64,000 bases of DNA, from positions 124,001 to 188,000 of the forward strand of contig NZ_CP034073.1 in the NCBI RefSeq assembly GCF_003855155.1. The letters run 5' to 3'. Position 1 is the stretch's first letter. Every line of letters begins with the position of its first letter. Under the pieces are notes generated by a model. It was not told the DNA's origin, did not search any database, and saw only the letters and a list, made by a program, of their open reading frames with translations. Below are positions 17,736 to 26,980 of this stretch, one piece after another. The position numbers and the translations under genes were made by a program. The DNA is from Shewanella psychromarinicola. Lineage in GTDB: Bacteria; Pseudomonadota; Gammaproteobacteria; Enterobacterales; Shewanellaceae.

Positions 17736-18662
17736 CTAAAAATAGGTTTGATTGATGCTGTCATGCAAATTATCTAACTCAATCTGCATTAGATCGATAA
17801 AATCATGAAGCTTGTCCTGTTTAAGCTTTTCCGGCTTGGCAGACATCAACTGTTGATTCGCGCCTTGCAACGCCTTAGTAATATCATGATTACGAGGTAA
17901 GCGTTCTAATCTGGCTTCAATCTGTTGTAATGCATGCCTTAATGAACGAGGGAAGTGTTCTTCTTGCAGCAAAAACTTCAACACATCGGCTCGATTAATA
18001 CGTAAACGCACTTCTCGGCGATACATTTGATAGCCCGTTAACGATTTTAAGACACTCATCCACTGAATATTGTCAAAAGCCGATTGCTCATGCTCGATAT
18101 CAGGCAACAAAGAAGCGGAGCGCACATCGATGATCCGAGTAGTCATGTCTGCACGTTCAATGTTGCTACCGATGCAAAGAAACTCATAACAATCATCATG
18201 TGTCATGGTTCCAGACAACATACCGGTGATAGTTTGGTTACCTAAAATAATTTTGCTTAAATAGTTATAACGTTTGTGTCGAGAGAACACTTCATGCTGA
18301 CTTTCCATAGCATATAGGTATAACGCATTAATTTGTTCCCAAGCTTCCCGTGGAATAATCTCTCTAATAGTACGAGCATTTTCACGCGCGGCGCTAATAG
18401 AGCTAATAATAGAGCTTGGGTTTGCTTTGTCAGTAACCATAAAGCTAATAACCGCATGCTCGGTTGCGTCATCATGTAAGGAATAAAACAACTCACGATC
18501 AGACAAAATATCGACAATCGGCTCCCAACCTAACACCACACTTTTGGGCAAATCCAATAGCATATGAGAGTTAACATTGATTAAGCGCGCGGTGTTTTCG
18601 GCTCGCTCTAAATAACGTGCCTGCCAGTATAGGGTACTGGCAACCCTTGAAAGCATGCTCAT
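17736..18662 (-). CDS. Alpha-E domain protein
   Basis: A 308-residue, all-helical protein of the alpha-E family (PF04168). It starts MSMLSRVASTLYWQARYLER, where the AxxLYWxxRYxERAExxAR pattern is characteristic. The ATG ending at 18662 overlaps the stop of the ATP-grasp gene as ATGA, so the two are co-translated. Alpha-E proteins occur next to circularly permuted ATP-grasp enzymes and often transglutaminase-like peptidases. The group is predicted to make or attach a peptide, but the product is unknown. The Arg/Glu-rich helices here are intact. Confidence 0.9.
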   Translation of the reverse strand: MSMLSRVASTLYWQARYLERAENTARLINVNSHMLLDLPKSVVLGWEPIVDILSDRELFYSLHDDATEHAVISFMVTDKANPSSIISSISAARENARTIREIIPREAWEQINALYLYAMESQHEVFSRHKRYNYLSKIILGNQTITGMLSGTMTHDDCYEFLCIGSNIERADMTTRIIDVRSASLLPDIEHEQSAFDNIQWMSVLKSLTGYQMYRREVRLRINRADVLKFLLQEEHFPRSLRHALQQIEARLERLPRNHDITKALQGANQQLMSAKPEKLKQDKLHDFIDLMQIELDNLHDSINQTYF

Positions 18663-20113
18663 AATGACTCCATATCGACAATCCAAGTATCTTTACTGCC
18701 ACCACCTTGTGACGAGTTCACCACGGTAGACCCCTTGCGCATTGCGACTCGAGTCAAACCACCTGCGGTGACCGTGACATTCTTACCACTAAGAATGAAG
18801 GGGCGCAAATCCAGATGACGAGGCTCTACTTTAGTATCAAACAACGTTGGAGCAGTAGATAAAATCAGCATAGGTTGAGCGACATAATTCCTGGGGTCTT
18901 CAGTAATTAACGCTCTAAATTCTTCATGTTCTGCTACTGAAGCATGAGGTCCAATTAACATGCCATAGCCACCGGATTCATTGGCAGGTTTAACCACCAT
19001 TTTGTCAATGTTGTTGAGCACGTATTCACGCTCTTCATCATTAAAACACTTGTATGTGGGCACGTTGGCTATCAGTGCATCTTCATCCAAGTAGTATTTA
19101 ATAATTTCAGGCACATAGGCGTACACGACTTTATCATCGGCTACGCCAGACCCCGGCGCATTGGCTAATGCAACATTGCCAGCTTTCCAAGCACGCATAA
19201 GACCCGGCACGCCTAAGGTAGACTCAGGGTTAAAGACTTCAGGATCAAGAAACTCATCATCAATTCGACGATAAATAACATCCACTCGAGATAAGCCTTC
19301 AATAGTACGCATATAGACAACATTATCGTCCTCAACCACCAAATCACTGCCTTCAACGAGTTCGGCTCCCATTTGCTGGGCAAGGTAGGCGTGTTCAAAA
19401 TAGGCTGAGTTATAAATACCTGGGGTAAGAACCACTATTTCAGGTTCTTCAATTTCTCTGGGGGACATTTCGGCTAACATGTCGTAAAGCTGAGATGGAT
19501 AATCATCAATGGGTAAAATGCTGTATTTTTCGAACATTTCTGGAAAAACTCGCTTCATCACTAAACGATTTTCCAACATGTAAGACACACCAGAAGGCAC
19601 TCTTAAGTTATCTTCCAGCACATACACGGTACCTTCATTATCCCTGACCAAATCAGAGCCGCAAATGTGTGCCCAAATGCCAAGTGGCGGGGTGAATCCT
19701 TTACATTGCGGTAAGAAGTTCTTGGATTTATTCAGCAAATCAGCGGGGAAAACCCCATCTTTAATAATATTTTGCTCATTGTATAAGTCATTGATAAACA
19801 TATTCAGCGCTTTCACTCGCTGCTTCAGTCCTATCTCAATTTGTTGCCATTCTTTTTTATCGATTAATCTCGGGATAATATCAAACGGCCATGCGCGATC
19901 GATTGAGCCTTCTTCATCATTGTATACCCGAAAAGTAATACCCATGACGTGAATAGCTGAATCTGCAGCCGCTTTATATTCAATGATTTCGGAGTCAGAA
20001 AGAGAGCTTAAGTAATGACACAAATCAATAGCGTAGGGTCTTGGAACCCCATGATTCTTAACGAGTTCGTCGTGATAGTTGACGACATTGTAATCATTCC
20101 ATTCAATAGTCAT
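18659..20113 (-). CDS. Circularly permuted type 2 ATP-grasp protein
   Basis: A 484-residue protein of the CP_ATPgrasp_2 family (PF14403). Visible family blocks are GVFPADLLNKSKNFLPQCKG, VLEDNLRVPSGVSYMLENR, and ANAPGSGVADDKVVYAYVPE. The ATP/Mg region is VVKPANESGGYGMLIGP, and the tail is GGLTRVAMRKGSTVVNSSQG. ATP-grasp enzymes ligate a carboxylate to an amine through an acyl phosphate. The start at 20113 follows AGAGGGT and avoids ten extra residues. It is cotranscribed with the alpha-E gene downstream. A zinc peptidase gene lies upstream on the same strand, and the three together look like a peptide ligation / processing pathway (inference). Confidence 0.92.
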   Translation of the reverse strand: MTIEWNDYNVVNYHDELVKNHGVPRPYAIDLCHYLSSLSDSEIIEYKAAADSAIHVMGITFRVYNDEEGSIDRAWPFDIIPRLIDKKEWQQIEIGLKQRVKALNMFINDLYNEQNIIKDGVFPADLLNKSKNFLPQCKGFTPPLGIWAHICGSDLVRDNEGTVYVLEDNLRVPSGVSYMLENRLVMKRVFPEMFEKYSILPIDDYPSQLYDMLAEMSPREIEEPEIVVLTPGIYNSAYFEHAYLAQQMGAELVEGSDLVVEDDNVVYMRTIEGLSRVDVIYRRIDDEFLDPEVFNPESTLGVPGLMRAWKAGNVALANAPGSGVADDKVVYAYVPEIIKYYLDEDALIANVPTYKCFNDEEREYVLNNIDKMVVKPANESGGYGMLIGPHASVAEHEEFRALITEDPRNYVAQPMLILSTAPTLFDTKVEPRHLDLRPFILSGKNVTVTAGGLTRVAMRKGSTVVNSSQGGGSKDTWIVDMESL

Positions 20114-20264
20114 ATATACCCTCTTTGGTTGCTTTTCAAACAACCATTATAGGCATAATTTAGAATTTTTATCGGATTAATTCATTTTTTTTTACAAAGT
20201 ATAAAATATATTTTACACTTTATTGGCAAAAACATAGCCTTCTCTCGTTAACAATTTGCTTGAT

Positions 20265-21359
20265 TTAAGCTGAGATATCACCGTTATCGCCGGTAATAAT
20301 TTCATGAACAAAACGCAGTTTATCTAGCGCGGTAATTGAAATAACAAATGGATAGGCATCGTCCATCCCCATACTGCGATTCAAAGCATTTAGCACTGCG
20401 GTTAACCGGCACCAATCATTAAACAAATGGGTGAAGCTAGTCGATGTATAGGTTTGGCTGTAATCAGCCGAATTCACTAACGGGTTAGCAACTAGGTTGC
20501 CCGATACACTAAATTGGAAGTCATTGGCGGTTTCAAGCGTATCGACCATGTGTAAATAATGCGCCCACGTTTCAGCCCAATCTTCCCATGGGTGCATACT
20601 GGCATAAGCACTTATCCACACATTTTGCCAATTGTTAGAAGGTCCGTTTTGATAATACTGGCGCATGGCATCGGCGTAATCTAAGCGTTCGTCGCCGAAC
20701 AACGCTCTGAACTCATCCAAGCGAGGAGAGTTTTTTATCAAGCGATCCCAAAAATAATGACCCGACTCGTGTCTAAAATGACCGACCAAAGTGCGATAGC
20801 GCTCTTGCATCATTTCCCGCATCTGAATGCGGGAAGCCGAATCAGCCTCATCTAAATTAATGGTGATCAACCCAGCATTATGCCCGGTAGAGACATAGTT
20901 CTTAACCGTTAATTCATTGCCAAATTCATCCTCGACCTGATCTTTTAAAAACGCAAAACCTAAACCAGAAATAGGGTCAGTAAATCGGTTAATCACCGGC
21001 AAATTAAGCTTAAGCAAAGTATACAGCAAACGTCTTTTAGCTTGCTCCATACGAAACCACAACTTGATGTTATTTTCATCAGCAAGATTGGGTATGGTTT
21101 CTGTCAGACGACAAGACACACATAGCTCATGGCTATCTTGAATCGGGACCATCCAATTACATACATCATATTGGGAATAGTTTTTACACTGCCTATATAA
21201 CAAACCATTACTGGATGCTTGCAGTTGCCCGTTACGGTTTTTAGTAAATGCACTGAGTTGCTGTTCTTCGGGGATAAACCCCAATAGCAAACTGCATGAT
21301 ACGCACTTGCTATTAGCAAAGTGTAAAGTGCTTCCACATTGACAAGAAAACGTCTTCAA
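20265..21359 (-). CDS. Zinc-ribbon, zinc-dependent peptidase-like protein (Peptidase_Mx type)
   Basis: A 364-residue protein. The N-terminus has zinc ribbons (CQCGSTLHFANSKCVSC, then SQYDVCNWMV and ELCVSCRLTE). The catalytic half contains GHFRHESGHYFWDRLI, an HExxH-type motif (HESGH), and EDWAETWAHYLHMVDT, where the Glu can be the third ligand. This matches the putative zinc-binding metallopeptidases (PF15887 with PF10005-like ribbon) that accompany the ATP-grasp and alpha-E genes. No signal peptide, so it is cytoplasmic. It is 150 bases upstream of the ATP-grasp start on the same strand. Confidence 0.85.
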   Translation of the reverse strand: MKTFSCQCGSTLHFANSKCVSCSLLLGFIPEEQQLSAFTKNRNGQLQASSNGLLYRQCKNYSQYDVCNWMVPIQDSHELCVSCRLTETIPNLADENNIKLWFRMEQAKRRLLYTLLKLNLPVINRFTDPISGLGFAFLKDQVEDEFGNELTVKNYVSTGHNAGLITINLDEADSASRIQMREMMQERYRTLVGHFRHESGHYFWDRLIKNSPRLDEFRALFGDERLDYADAMRQYYQNGPSNNWQNVWISAYASMHPWEDWAETWAHYLHMVDTLETANDFQFSVSGNLVANPLVNSADYSQTYTSTSFTHLFNDWCRLTAVLNALNRSMGMDDAYPFVISITALDKLRFVHEIITGDNGDISA

Positions 21360-21529
21360 ACGTGAATTCCTTAATGAACAAACTCAAACTGAACATAACT
21401 CAGCATCATGGGCTAATTTAGAGTTAAGCGCAATGGCCATTCAGCACCATTAATAACCCCAAAAAAGCTGTTTTTTTGAGTAAAAAGCCTATCGAAAAAG
21501 CGCTTCAACATCACGCTTCAACTTGTTTA

Positions 21530-21567
21530 CCATTAAATCAATAATCTCAAGATTATTGATTTAATGG
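21530..21567. repeat. Perfect 17-bp AT-rich inverted repeat
   Basis: CCATTAAATCAATAATC (21530-21546) is followed by a TCAA loop and its exact complement at 21551-21567. No T-run follows on the reverse strand, so termination is uncertain. It lies between two reverse-strand genes. Confidence 0.75.
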
Positions 21568-21646
21568 GTAACTGATGAGTATCCATAATCCAATAGATAT
21601 TAGGGGCAATCATTAGTGTATTATAATAAAAATAGTCAACTTAAGC

Positions 21647-22033
21647 TCATAATTCGATATTAAAACGTGCGATCCGGGCTTCTGCCATGGTGCATTGAGT
21701 AAGGTGAGTCAGTTCGCCCAAGGTGATATTTGGCTGGTCATTAATCAAACGCATAAGCTTTGCCTCTAAAGGTTCTAACTTGTCGGCATGACCAAGCAAT
21801 GCGGTTTCAATCTTGTGGATAAGGTAACCAAAACTAACATCACTTTCTAATTTTAATCGCTCTGTAAACGACTGAATCTTAATAGCCTCACCTGATACCC
21901 CCCAATGTCGAGATCGACGCACACGCTTAACCTCGCAGTCATATTGCAGCGCTATCGTTTTAGCTTGCTTGGTTTTCTCGCCGCCTATTCGGTGGATCAG
22001 AGAAGGTAATCGGATAGTAATATCTTCGGTCAT
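21647..22033 (-). CDS. Small protein, possibly the ribosome-recycling-factor-like family (RRF_GI)
   Basis: 128 residues, starting MTEDITIRLPSLIHRIGGEK, then VKRVRRSRHWGVSGEAIKIQ. The C-terminus looks like a small winged helix (NITLGELTHLTQCTMAEARI). The N-terminal pattern and length recall PF12614, proteins annotated as ribosome recycling factor family in Vibrio and Shewanella, but this is from memory and the function of that family is not proven. The C-terminal part could equally be a DNA-binding element. Divergent from trmH. Confidence 0.55.
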   Translation of the reverse strand: MTEDITIRLPSLIHRIGGEKTKQAKTIALQYDCEVKRVRRSRHWGVSGEAIKIQSFTERLKLESDVSFGYLIHKIETALLGHADKLEPLEAKLMRLINDQPNITLGELTHLTQCTMAEARIARFNIEL

Positions 22034-22333
22034 GGCCTACGGTGAAAATCTATTGGGTTGGAATTTGCTAGCTTGATTAGCTAAAAAAATAGTTATTCTC
22101 TATCACTTATCAGCATCAATTTAAAAAGAGATATTGTGATTTCTGGCAACACAGATCATCTAAAAATGCGCTTGCTGAGATCAATGGCGTTTTAGGGTTA
22201 GCATTTTAACGTTATAATGGCGCACGAATGATCACCTTGCTATCAATATTAATCGATTTTCAGACGTATTGGGCGCTTTTTTGTTGAAAGCAAAGGTTAA
22301 AATGTGTTGAATAACATTAAGTAGAATTGCCCC
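22034..22333. other. Divergent promoter region of the 128-residue gene and trmH
   Basis: About 300 bases with no gene. AT-rich, expected to carry both promoters. No distinct operator is seen. Confidence 0.4.
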
Positions 22334-23080
22334 ATGAGCCCAGAACGTTTTGCCCGAATAAATCAGATGCTTGATAATCGACAAGTCGACTTAACGGTTT
22401 GCCTTGATAAAGTGCATATGACTAATAATATTGCGGCGGTTCTTCGCTCTGCTGACTGTGTGGGAATTTATGAAATTCATGCCGTGTGGCCCGATATTGA
22501 TATGCGGGTATCTGGTAATACCGCCTCTGGAAGCCAACAGTGGGTTAACACAGTCAAACACGACACATTTGCTCAAGCTAATCACGCATTTAAAGCACAA
22601 AAAATGCAGGTGTTAACCACCACTTTTTCAGATGCTGCAGTGGATTTTCGCGAGATAGATTATACCCAGCCAACCGTCATCGTAATGGGTAATGAGCGTG
22701 ATGGCGTCAGCGCAGAAGCGATTGAAGCGGCCGACCAACACATCATCATCCCCATGAGAGGCATGGTGCAATCACTCAATGTGTCAGTGGCTGCCGCATT
22801 AGTAATGTATGAAGCCCAGCGCCAACGCGAACAAGCCAATATGTACGGCACTCGTAAACTTGACCACGTTTACTGCCAAACTATGCTGTTTGAACAAGGT
22901 CATCCCATCTACGCCAATGCCTGTCGCCGTAAACAAATCCCCTACCCCGCTATCGATCTGCAAGGGCAAATTGTCGCCGACAGTGCATGGTGGCAGCGAA
23001 TGCGCGCCCCTGACCCACAAGCGCTGCTAGCCAAGAGCGAGATTGATTCAACCCCTGACGAAACCCTGCTGATTCAATGA
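22334..23080 (+). CDS. trmH: tRNA (guanosine(18)-2'-O)-methyltransferase
   Basis: A 248-residue SPOUT methyltransferase. N-terminal helix RFARINQMLDNRQVDLTVCL, motif 1 NNIAAVLRSADCVGIYEIHA, motif 2 VIVMGNERDGVSAEA, and motif 3 IPMRGMVQSLNVSVAAALVM forming the deep trefoil knot with the SAM site. The catalytic Arg is in LRSAD. It methylates G18 in the D-loop of tRNA. The C-terminal extension (AWWQRMRAPDP) fits the E. coli type. There is a short spacer to the next gene, so the two may be cotranscribed. Confidence 0.93.
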   Translation: MSPERFARINQMLDNRQVDLTVCLDKVHMTNNIAAVLRSADCVGIYEIHAVWPDIDMRVSGNTASGSQQWVNTVKHDTFAQANHAFKAQKMQVLTTTFSDAAVDFREIDYTQPTVIVMGNERDGVSAEAIEAADQHIIIPMRGMVQSLNVSVAAALVMYEAQRQREQANMYGTRKLDHVYCQTMLFEQGHPIYANACRRKQIPYPAIDLQGQIVADSAWWQRMRAPDPQALLAKSEIDSTPDETLLIQ

Positions 23081-23142
23081 TTGTATAATGCCAACAAACT
23101 ATTTAGGATCAGCTTATCTGATCGCAAACAAGAATTAACTTA

Positions 23143-23751
23143 ATGACTACTGAGCTTTATTTTATCTACGACTCACATTGCCCTTGGAGCTACGCAGCCA
23201 CACCTTTGGTCAACGCATTGCAACAAGCCTATCCAGACATGAATGTACACTTGCTACATAGCGCGCATTACATCGGCAAAGACAGTGCTGGCGAAGAGCA
23301 GATGCAAGCCGCGGCAAAAATTAGTGGGCTTAAATTTGGTAGAGATCATCTTCGCTATGTAAACAGTCCTAAAAACTCAATAAAGACCGCAAACTTGATG
23401 GGATGGGTGCAGAGTAAGCAAGCTGACAAGCAATTGCCCGTGCTCAATGCGATACAAAGAGCACACTTCATTGAAGGCAATCCGCTGGATAATAAACACG
23501 ACTTCACTGACATCGTAGAGAAGTTTAAACTGTCACCATCAAATAAAGTGTTTAAAGATGAGCTCAGTACGGATGCAGAATACGTACTAGAAGATATAGA
23601 AGAAATCCAACAAATCATCGGCACCACGGGCTTCCCCGTAATGGTAATGACAGTTAATGATAACGCCATCTTTATCGATCACTCACAATATCTTAGCGAC
23701 CCTCAAGCCGTAGTCGCTGCGGTTGAAAAAGAGATCGCCGCTATTAAGTAA
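23143..23751 (+). CDS. DsbA family thioredoxin-fold protein with CPWS site
   Basis: A 202-residue thioredoxin-fold protein starting YFIYDSHCPWSYAATPLVNA. The active-site position reads CPWS, with a Ser in place of the second Cys, so it cannot form the usual intramolecular disulfide. GTTGFPVMVMTVND supplies the cis-Pro loop. No signal peptide is present. Such proteins are annotated as DsbA-family or GST-kappa-like isomerases. A monothiol or glutathione-linked activity is plausible. It lies 62 bases downstream of trmH on the same strand. Confidence 0.8.
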   Translation: MTTELYFIYDSHCPWSYAATPLVNALQQAYPDMNVHLLHSAHYIGKDSAGEEQMQAAAKISGLKFGRDHLRYVNSPKNSIKTANLMGWVQSKQADKQLPVLNAIQRAHFIEGNPLDNKHDFTDIVEKFKLSPSNKVFKDELSTDAEYVLEDIEEIQQIIGTTGFPVMVMTVNDNAIFIDHSQYLSDPQAVVAAVEKEIAAIK

Positions 23752-24146
23752 ATAAAGAGTTAACTAAATAAAGAGTTAACTAGCTTTATCTATCACCGCC
23801 ATTAACTAGGATATGGACATGACTCAGTGTCCGTTTGTGCCAATGTCGGATCCAGCTCGGTGTTTTATCCTCTTTAGAGGTTATAAAAGATAGCGCCACT
23901 ACTATGTTGAATAAATTCGACCTCTAAAGTCTACAGAGTGTTCAATCGGCTTTGTCGTTGGCTTGTCTCTTGATGATGCTCACAACGGGATAATGTTGAT
24001 TACTTTATCCCAACCCTCTTTGCTCGCTAAGTTTGCTGCTTTAGCCACGCTCATTTTTTGGGTTTGGGTTTGAGTTTGGGTTTGAGTTTGGATTTTTCAC
24101 GATACTGTGCGTTCAGGACACTATAAACCTAACTGCAGCAAAGATA
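23752..24146. other. Intergenic region with direct repeats and possible gene debris
   Basis: TAAATAAAGAGTTAACTA occurs twice at 23748-23783. A TTTGGG/TTTGAG hexamer array lies at about 24057-24092. The frame just before it (SLLAKFAALATLIFWVWV) is hydrophobic and may be more of the acyltransferase remnant that follows. No intact gene. Confidence 0.45.
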
Positions 24147-24527
24147 ATGGGTCACGACCTTATCATTTGTCAGTTATTCCCCACCAAGCAGATTCTTTGC
24201 GACTACATGTTGATGTTTTTCGCGGCTATGCCCATTATTAGCATTCACAGCCTTGCGAACACACATAACGTGTTTAATCTGGGTGCTAAAAAATGCACTA
24301 GAAACATATCAATGTACACCTTCGGGCTTTACTTGTTTCATATGCCTGTCTTGTATTTCGTGTCAGCGGTTACCCCATAAGCCCAAATGCCGTATATTCA
24401 TGTTCTTGGTGTCTGGATAATGACTCCGACTATTGCGATATCTCTGAGCGTCTGGGCCGAAAAAAACGGTATCGATACAGCTTTTTTTACTCGCGTCATC
24501 GACAAACTGCACATAAGGGAGTGGTTC
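24147..24527 (+). pseudogene. C-terminal remnant of an acyltransferase-3 family membrane protein
   Basis: The frame reads SMYTFGLYLFHMPVLYFVSA followed by VTP, an in-frame TAA at 24378-24380, and then PYIHVLGVWIMTPTIAISLS with VWAEKN. The SxYLFHxPVLYF block followed by a helix and an AE-K end is the normal C-terminus of OafA/YrhL-type acyltransferases (PF01757). The N-terminal helices and catalytic His are missing, and the stop splits what is left. The piece after the stop runs in frame into the potassium-channel gene, which can mislead start prediction there. Confidence 0.65.
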
Positions 24528-25577
24528 ATGCTCATCTTTAATTTTATCCGGCGATTTGGACTTGAGATCACCCGAACACGTAACAGCTCGTTATTTATCT
24601 TGCTGCTGGCTTGCGGAGTGCTTGGTTATTTCGGCTTCTCACTTGCGGGTGAAAGCAACATCGTCTCATCTCCACTTAACTTCATTTACTGGAGCGTAGT
24701 TACCGCAAGTTCGCTTGGTTATGGCGACATTTACCCCGAAACACTTGCTGGCAAAATGCTTTTAACATTTTACTACTTACCCGTTAATTTTGTGTTGTTC
24801 AGTATACTGATCGGCAAAATGGGCAAATTTATCTTTAACGGTTGGAATTTACACATGACGGGAAAATCAAATATCACCGCACTGCAAGGTCACATTATTC
24901 TGATTTGTAGCACTGCTGAAAAGTCGCGAAAGCTTATCCAACTTATCCTTGATGATCATAACCGACCCGACAGAACCATTGTATTGCTTACCAATGGCGA
25001 CTTTGCTCACCCGTTCCCTGATAACGAAAAAATCAAATACTTGTCAGTCGACAATTTGCATGATCAAGATGTACTTAACAAAGTCTGCATTAGTAGCGCC
25101 GACAAAATTGCTATCGACTTAGAGAATGATGACCGCAACTTCAGCTTGGCGGTTCACTATTCAACCAAGGTGAGTGAAAACAGTTTTATCGCTACTTTTA
25201 TCGATAACGAAGACCAAGCACAAGCCCTGCGACAGCTAAATAAACCTATCGAGGTGCTCAGCTCCAATAAAAATGAAAAGCTGGTGCGGTCACTTCAAGA
25301 TAGCGGCTCAGACCTGGCGTTCCAAAGCTTGCTAACCAATTCTGGCCAAACAATGCATGCACAAGAAGTGGTATTGTCAAAGCCGCGCACTGTGGCCGAT
25401 GTAGCGGCCTTCATCAAAGGTAATCACAACGCGATTTTCATTGGGGTAGCCAATGATAAGCTTGGCAAAACGCTGGCGATTAATCCAGACGACGATGAAG
25501 TACTCCCAGTGGGGAAAAGCACTTTCCTTTACTATATTGCGTTAGACCGAATAACCTTCGACCAAAACGGATTTTAA
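24528..25577 (+). CDS. Potassium channel with RCK (TrkA-N) domain
   Basis: A 349-residue protein. Two transmembrane helices (LFILLLACGVLGYFGFSLAG and MLLTFYYLPVNFVLFSILIG) flank a pore loop with the selectivity filter in VTASSLGYGDIYPE. A cytoplasmic Rossmann-like RCK domain (GHIILICSTAEKSRKLIQLI) and a second half follow. It would form a ligand-gated K+ channel in the inner membrane. The ATG at 24528 is preferred because AAGGGAG lies 7 bases upstream. The open frame upstream to 24387 belongs to the acyltransferase remnant. Confidence 0.87.
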   Translation: MLIFNFIRRFGLEITRTRNSSLFILLLACGVLGYFGFSLAGESNIVSSPLNFIYWSVVTASSLGYGDIYPETLAGKMLLTFYYLPVNFVLFSILIGKMGKFIFNGWNLHMTGKSNITALQGHIILICSTAEKSRKLIQLILDDHNRPDRTIVLLTNGDFAHPFPDNEKIKYLSVDNLHDQDVLNKVCISSADKIAIDLENDDRNFSLAVHYSTKVSENSFIATFIDNEDQAQALRQLNKPIEVLSSNKNEKLVRSLQDSGSDLAFQSLLTNSGQTMHAQEVVLSKPRTVADVAAFIKGNHNAIFIGVANDKLGKTLAINPDDDEVLPVGKSTFLYYIALDRITFDQNGF

Positions 25578-26043
25578 GCAAAAAAGCGCCTTCAATTGGC
25601 TAGTGAAATATATTTTGCTAGGACACGTTGGGGCGCTAAATTAACTTTTTGATCAATATCTCATCGCCATAGTCGATATTGTCTTTTTACATCAACAAAT
25701 GGCCACCTCGGCGAGTAAAGCTTGGTAAGAGAAAGTCTGAAAATGATGTTCGATTAAGAACGGGATCAATCGATGCAATCAGCGAAATATACGCGTTGAA
25801 AGGAGCTGTTTGTAATGTTGGTGGCTGATGTCAGTTATTTTTAAAGACTTTACACATTAACCTGAGATCGGCATAAGCAGGTTGGTTTATTAAGCTGTCA
25901 TCATCCCTAATTTGTATGTCGACAGCTTAATGCACCCACAGCGTAATCCAGCTTTTAAATAAGAGCTCAAAAAAGTGCTCTAGCCTCACTTATTGACTGG
26001 TCGCACTTATTTTCAAATGGTACGTAACCATCTGAAAACACAG
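25578..26043. other. Intergenic region with hairpins
   Basis: No supported gene. AAAAAAGCGCC near 25580 pairs with GGCGCT near 25633 and may end the channel transcript. A second dyad, TTAAGCTGTC at 25890-25899 with its complement at 25921-25930, lies farther on. Confidence 0.5.
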
Positions 26044-26688
26044 TTAACCGATACTCTGCACTTGCGACGCCAGTAACCAGATCGCCAAAGCAAAAAATAT
26101 CATCCCCATAAACTTATTTTGATATGTGCGGAATTTTTCGTTTTTCAGCAATGGTTGACCCAAACTTCCCACTAGAGCCACCAGCAACAAATTGAACGAC
26201 AACCCAATAACATTAAGCAGCAGGCCTAATGCCAGCATTTGTTCACCTGAACTGGCACTGATCTGAGTAGAAACAAACTGCGGCAAAAATAACACAAAAA
26301 ATATCAACGCTTTAGGGTTTAGTAGATTGCTCATCACCGCGCGGCGATAGAGTAATTTAGCGATGTTATTCTGCGACTTAATTTCCGGCGCATCGCTCGC
26401 GCTACTGCGCATGCAATCCCAGCCCATTTTAAGTAAATAAGCGCCGCCCAATACCCGTAATAGCTCTAACGCCATTGGATTCATTGCCACTAATGCAGAC
26501 ACGCCCATTGCAGCAAGTAAGGTTAAAATAAGTCCTGAGGTGGCATTACCAAAGCTGGCATAAACCCCCACTTTGCGGCCATAGCTCAAACTAGAACTAG
26601 CAATCAACAGCATGTCAGGTCCAGGAATTAACAATAACGCGACCACAGTGGTTAAATATAAAGGAAGCAAAGCCAGATCAATCATCAT
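26044..26688 (-). CDS. LysE/RhtB family exporter
   Basis: A 214-residue polytopic protein of the LysE/RhtB translocator family (PF01810), which exports amino acids or related metabolites by proton antiport. The N-terminal signature is LIPGPDMLLIASSSLSYGRK, and RRAVMSNLLNPKALIFFVLF is the second conserved block. Six hydrophobic helices can be traced. Starts at 26688 or 26685 (MMIDLALLP) fit the family better than an upstream GTG. The substrate is not predictable. Stand-alone gene. Confidence 0.9.
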   Translation of the reverse strand: MMIDLALLPLYLTTVVALLLIPGPDMLLIASSSLSYGRKVGVYASFGNATSGLILTLLAAMGVSALVAMNPMALELLRVLGGAYLLKMGWDCMRSSASDAPEIKSQNNIAKLLYRRAVMSNLLNPKALIFFVLFLPQFVSTQISASSGEQMLALGLLLNVIGLSFNLLLVALVGSLGQPLLKNEKFRTYQNKFMGMIFFALAIWLLASQVQSIG

Positions 26689-26920
26689 AAAAACACAAAC
26701 AACCACTATTAAGACGGGAAAATAAGGCGCGGATCTTACAGCTATTCAACATGAATGAAAGTCATATTGTATTTAAATGAGCACGACAGTTGGCAGGGTT
26801 TGTTTACGGGAAGAATATTAAGTAGGGATAAACCAAAGCAGTATAAAAACAAGCTAAAACAATAGCAAACAATAGAATGACCTTGACTCTGAGCCCAGTG
26901 ATTTTTGGCGCCCAAAGAGT

Positions 26921-26955
26921 AAAGGCCAGCCCTGACGGCTAGCCTTTCATTTTTA
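26921..26955. terminator. Terminator hairpin between lysE-type and DUF3297 genes
   Basis: AAAGGC-C-AGCC pairs with GGCT-A-GCCTTT around CTGAC. A T-rich tail (CATTTTT) follows on the forward strand, and a weaker one on the reverse. It lies just after the DUF3297 stop. Confidence 0.65.
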
Positions 26956-26980
26956 ACGGTAAGAGAATGTGACTCTCCTC

